A DNA stretch of 8,883 nt from Actinomycetes bacterium (lineage in GTDB: Bacteria; Actinomycetota; Actinomycetes; Mycobacteriales; Mycobacteriaceae). Under the pieces are notes generated by a model. The model was given only the letters and a program-made list of their open reading frames with translations, was not told the origin of the DNA and did not search any database. Of the stretch, positions 7,360 through 8,883 are shown in pieces. Position numbers and translations under genes: made by a program. Each line of letters starts with the position of its first letter. The first letter of the stretch is position 1. The stretch lies in assembly GCA_023388385.1 (NCBI GenBank), contig JAEWGK010000128.1, positions 1-8,883 on the forward strand, in the 5' to 3' direction.

Positions 7360-8691
7360 TCACGCGCCGCGCGTGCCCAGCATCTCCGGGTAGTGGCGCG
7401 CGATGACCTGGCGGTACGGCGCGGGCGCCTCCAGCTGCGCGAGCACCGCGACGGCACCGGCGAGGACGCGGTGGATCATGACGTACTGCTTCGGCATGCC
7501 GAAGCGGCGCGACAGGCGCGACTGGTGCGTCGTGGGGTCGAGGAACGGCTGCATGACCGCGCGCAGCCACGCGACGGTGAAGATGAAGTCGTCCTCCGAC
7601 AGCGGCTGCGCGAACGGCAGGAGGAACGACTCGATCATCTCCGGCGTCACGTCGCGGGCGCGGGCGGGGGAGACGTACCCGTGGCGCAGCGCCAGCTCCA
7701 TGAGATCGTCGCGGCGGCCGTCGACGACCGCGGCGACGAGCTCCACCAGTGGCCGCGGCAGGCCGTCCGGCAGGCGGACGCAGGCGCCGAAGTCGATGAC
7801 CGTCATCCGGCCGTCGGGGCGGATGAGGAAATTGCCCGGGTGCGGGTCCGTGTGCATCCGGTGCACCAGGTCGGGGGACGCGAACTCGAAGACGGTGAGC
7901 GCCTCCGACGCGAGCGACCGCTCCTCCAGCGTCCCGGACTCGATGATCTCGGAGAGCCGCCGGCCCTCCACCCACTCCGACACCAGGACCTTCGGCGACG
8001 ACGCGTAGACGCGCGGCACGTAAAGCAGCGGCTCCTGCCCCGCGCCGAACGCGGCGTGGAACGCCCGCTGGTGGTCGGCCTCCAGCCGGTAGTCCAGCTC
8101 GTCGACGACGTTGTCCCGGATCGCCGCGATGAAGTCGGCCATGTCCAGGCCCGGCGCCAGCCGCTGCAGCACGGGCGTGACGACGCGGAGCTGCCGGAGA
8201 TCCGACCGGATCGCCTTCTCCGCCTCCGGGTACTGCACCTTCACCGCCACGTCTCGGCCGTCCGCCCTCCAGCGAGCCCGGTGGACCTGGCCGATGGACG
8301 CCGCGGCCGCCGGGACGTCGTCGAAGTCCGCGAACCGCTCCCGCCACCCCGTACCGAGCTGCCGGTCCAGCACGCGGTGGACCGTCCGCGCCGACAGCGG
8401 CGGGGCCTCGGCCTGCAGTGACGTCAGCGTCCCCGACAGCGGGCCGGAGAGCTCGTCGGGCAGGATCGGCGCGAAGATGGACAGCGCCTGCCCCACCTTC
8501 ATCGCCCCGCCCTTCAGCTCCCCGAGCACCGAGGCCAGCTGCTCGGCGGTGCGGGCGATGTTGTCCGATCGGCCCGACGGTCGCAGCGAGCGGGCGCCGG
8601 CGCCCAGCGGTACGCCGGCCAGCTTCGCCGCGCGCCGCAGGGCCGACCCGGACATCCGGGTCTCCTGCTCCGGGTCGCGCGTGCCGTTCAT
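7360..8691 (-). CDS. ABC1/UbiB-family atypical kinase-like protein (Rv3197-like)
   Basis: This 443-aa protein (from ATG 8691) carries the ABC1/UbiB/ADCK signatures in order: KxGQ (K65-Q68, in KGGAMKVGQ), the Ala-rich nucleotide loop AAAASIGQVHRA (128-139) in place of a Gly-rich loop, ion-pair lysine VAVKV (K151), ELD (E198, D200) of the ExD motif, catalytic loop HTDPHPGNF (280-288, with D282 and N287) and IDFG (D300). All key residues are present, so nucleotide binding and ATPase or kinase activity are plausible. I see no C-terminal membrane helix, unlike E. coli UbiB. In M. tuberculosis the equivalent locus, Rv3197, lies beside uvrD2 and whiB7 and has been linked to macrolide binding/tolerance; that role is not shown here. 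ATG 8691 overlaps the upstream TGA as ATGA, which argues for coupling. ATG 8655 is a real alternative (431 aa) with AGGAG six bases before it, and a start at 8733 is less likely. It converges on uvrD2. Confidence 0.88.
   Translation of the reverse strand: MNGTRDPEQETRMSGSALRRAAKLAGVPLGAGARSLRPSGRSDNIARTAEQLASVLGELKGGAMKVGQALSIFAPILPDELSGPLSGTLTSLQAEAPPLSARTVHRVLDRQLGTGWRERFADFDDVPAAAASIGQVHRARWRADGRDVAVKVQYPEAEKAIRSDLRQLRVVTPVLQRLAPGLDMADFIAAIRDNVVDELDYRLEADHQRAFHAAFGAGQEPLLYVPRVYASSPKVLVSEWVEGRRLSEIIESGTLEERSLASEALTVFEFASPDLVHRMHTDPHPGNFLIRPDGRMTVIDFGACVRLPDGLPRPLVELVAAVVDGRRDDLMELALRHGYVSPARARDVTPEMIESFLLPFAQPLSEDDFIFTVAWLRAVMQPFLDPTTHQSRLSRRFGMPKQYVMIHRVLAGAVAVLAQLEAPAPYRQVIARHYPEMLGTRGA
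8662..8666 (-). promoter_or_regulatory. Shine-Dalgarno before an alternative kinase start (ATG 8655)
   Basis: On the minus strand AGGAG is followed six bases later by ATG 8655-8653 (protein beginning MSGSAL). The start at 8691 has no comparable site within 12 bases and would rely on stop-start coupling with the upstream gene. The site therefore leaves the true start open between 8691 and 8655; the twelve extra residues are polar and outside every ABC1 motif. Confidence 0.45.
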
Positions 8692-8883
8692 GGGGCCGAT
8701 TGTGCCACCCGGGCACGTGGACCGCCCCGGCACACCGGGCAGTCGGCCCTCGGGGACAGCACCCGGCGGCGCACGGAGAGCCCGTGCGGGTCGAGCGCCA
8801 CCTCCGCCCCCGCGACGGCGGGGGAGGGGCCGCGGACCAGCTGCGCCGCTGCGGCGGTGGCGGCCGCGGCCACCGCCGACGGG
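8688..8883 (-). CDS. C-terminal end of a protein with CxxC tail, possibly ThiF/cyclodehydratase-like (cut by window edge)
   Basis: The minus-strand frame is open from the right edge to TGA 8690-8688, leaving about 64 residues. An Ala/Thr-rich helix-like stretch is followed by 'GAEVALDPHGLSVRRR', then 'PRADCPVC' and a short basic tail. A strand with a Leu-Asp start and Arg-rich end, followed by a Pro-x-x-x-Cys-Pro-x-Cys ending, resembles the C-terminus of actinobacterial ThiF/E1-like or 'TOMM leader-binding/cyclodehydratase' proteins, where the cysteines belong to a zinc site. The catalytic and nucleotide-binding regions are outside the window, so this is only a suggestion. The stop overlaps the kinase start (ATGA), so the two genes are probably co-transcribed. 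A GTG at 8873 is within the frame but is unlikely to be the true start since the frame continues to the edge. Confidence 0.55.
   Translation of the reverse strand, partial: PSAVAAAATAAAAQLVRGPSPAVAGAEVALDPHGLSVRRRVLSPRADCPVCRGGPRARVAQSAP

Noticed and set aside
6697..8421. 574-aa plus-strand frame crossing from uvrD2 into the kinase region
   Set aside because: It runs out of frame through uvrD2 and then antisense through the kinase gene; low-complexity Ala/Arg/Pro composition, no domain.
7280..8716. 478-aa minus-strand frame overlapping the kinase gene
   Set aside because: It is in a different frame from the one carrying the KxGQ, HTDPHPGNF and DFG motifs, and is Arg/Gly/Ala-rich.

Overview
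The window is very GC-rich. Lysine is almost always AAG and A/T third positions are rare. It encodes a gene set typical of high-GC Actinobacteria of the Corynebacterium/Mycobacterium branch: an AdnA/AdnB-type motor-nuclease pair, a UvrD2-type helicase with a four-cysteine motif plus HRDC domain, a two-TM RCK potassium channel between them, and an actinobacterial ABC1/UbiB-like kinase. Genus is inferred from gene content and order recalled from M. tuberculosis (Rv3202c-Rv3196 region); no database search was possible. I favour a corynebacterium-like organism.

Layout, plus strand: (1) 1-882, the C-terminal 293 residues of an AdnA-type subunit whose start lies off the left edge, carrying a RecB-type nuclease with a probable Fe-S cysteine set; (2) 879-4154, complete AdnB (1091 aa), UvrD-type motor plus RecB-type nuclease; (3) 4154-5233, a two-TM potassium channel with a cytoplasmic RCK/TrkA-N domain (359 aa); (4) 5226-7283, UvrD2 (685 aa). 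All three junctions overlap by 1 to 8 bases, so these four genes read as one translationally coupled operon.

Minus strand: the right edge carries the last 64 or so codons of a gene (8883-8688) with a CxxC tail, perhaps a ThiF/cyclodehydratase-like protein. It overlaps (ATGA) an ABC1/UbiB-family kinase-like gene (8691-7360). The two transcription units converge on a 76-base gap at 7284-7359 containing a 7-bp hairpin. No tRNA, rRNA, CRISPR, insertion sequence or obvious promoter was seen, and there is no gene-free stretch over 300 bases.

How the genes work together: AdnAB resects double-strand breaks for recombination and UvrD2 is a 3'-to-5' helicase, so the operon is mainly a DNA-repair unit with a potassium channel embedded in it. 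The most interesting local signal is inside the channel gene. A consensus Shine-Dalgarno, built from what appears to be the only AAA lysine codon in the plus-strand genes plus an AGG codon, sits six bases before an in-frame GTG exactly where the RCK domain begins. That predicts a separately made soluble RCK protein, as in MthK and E. coli Kch.
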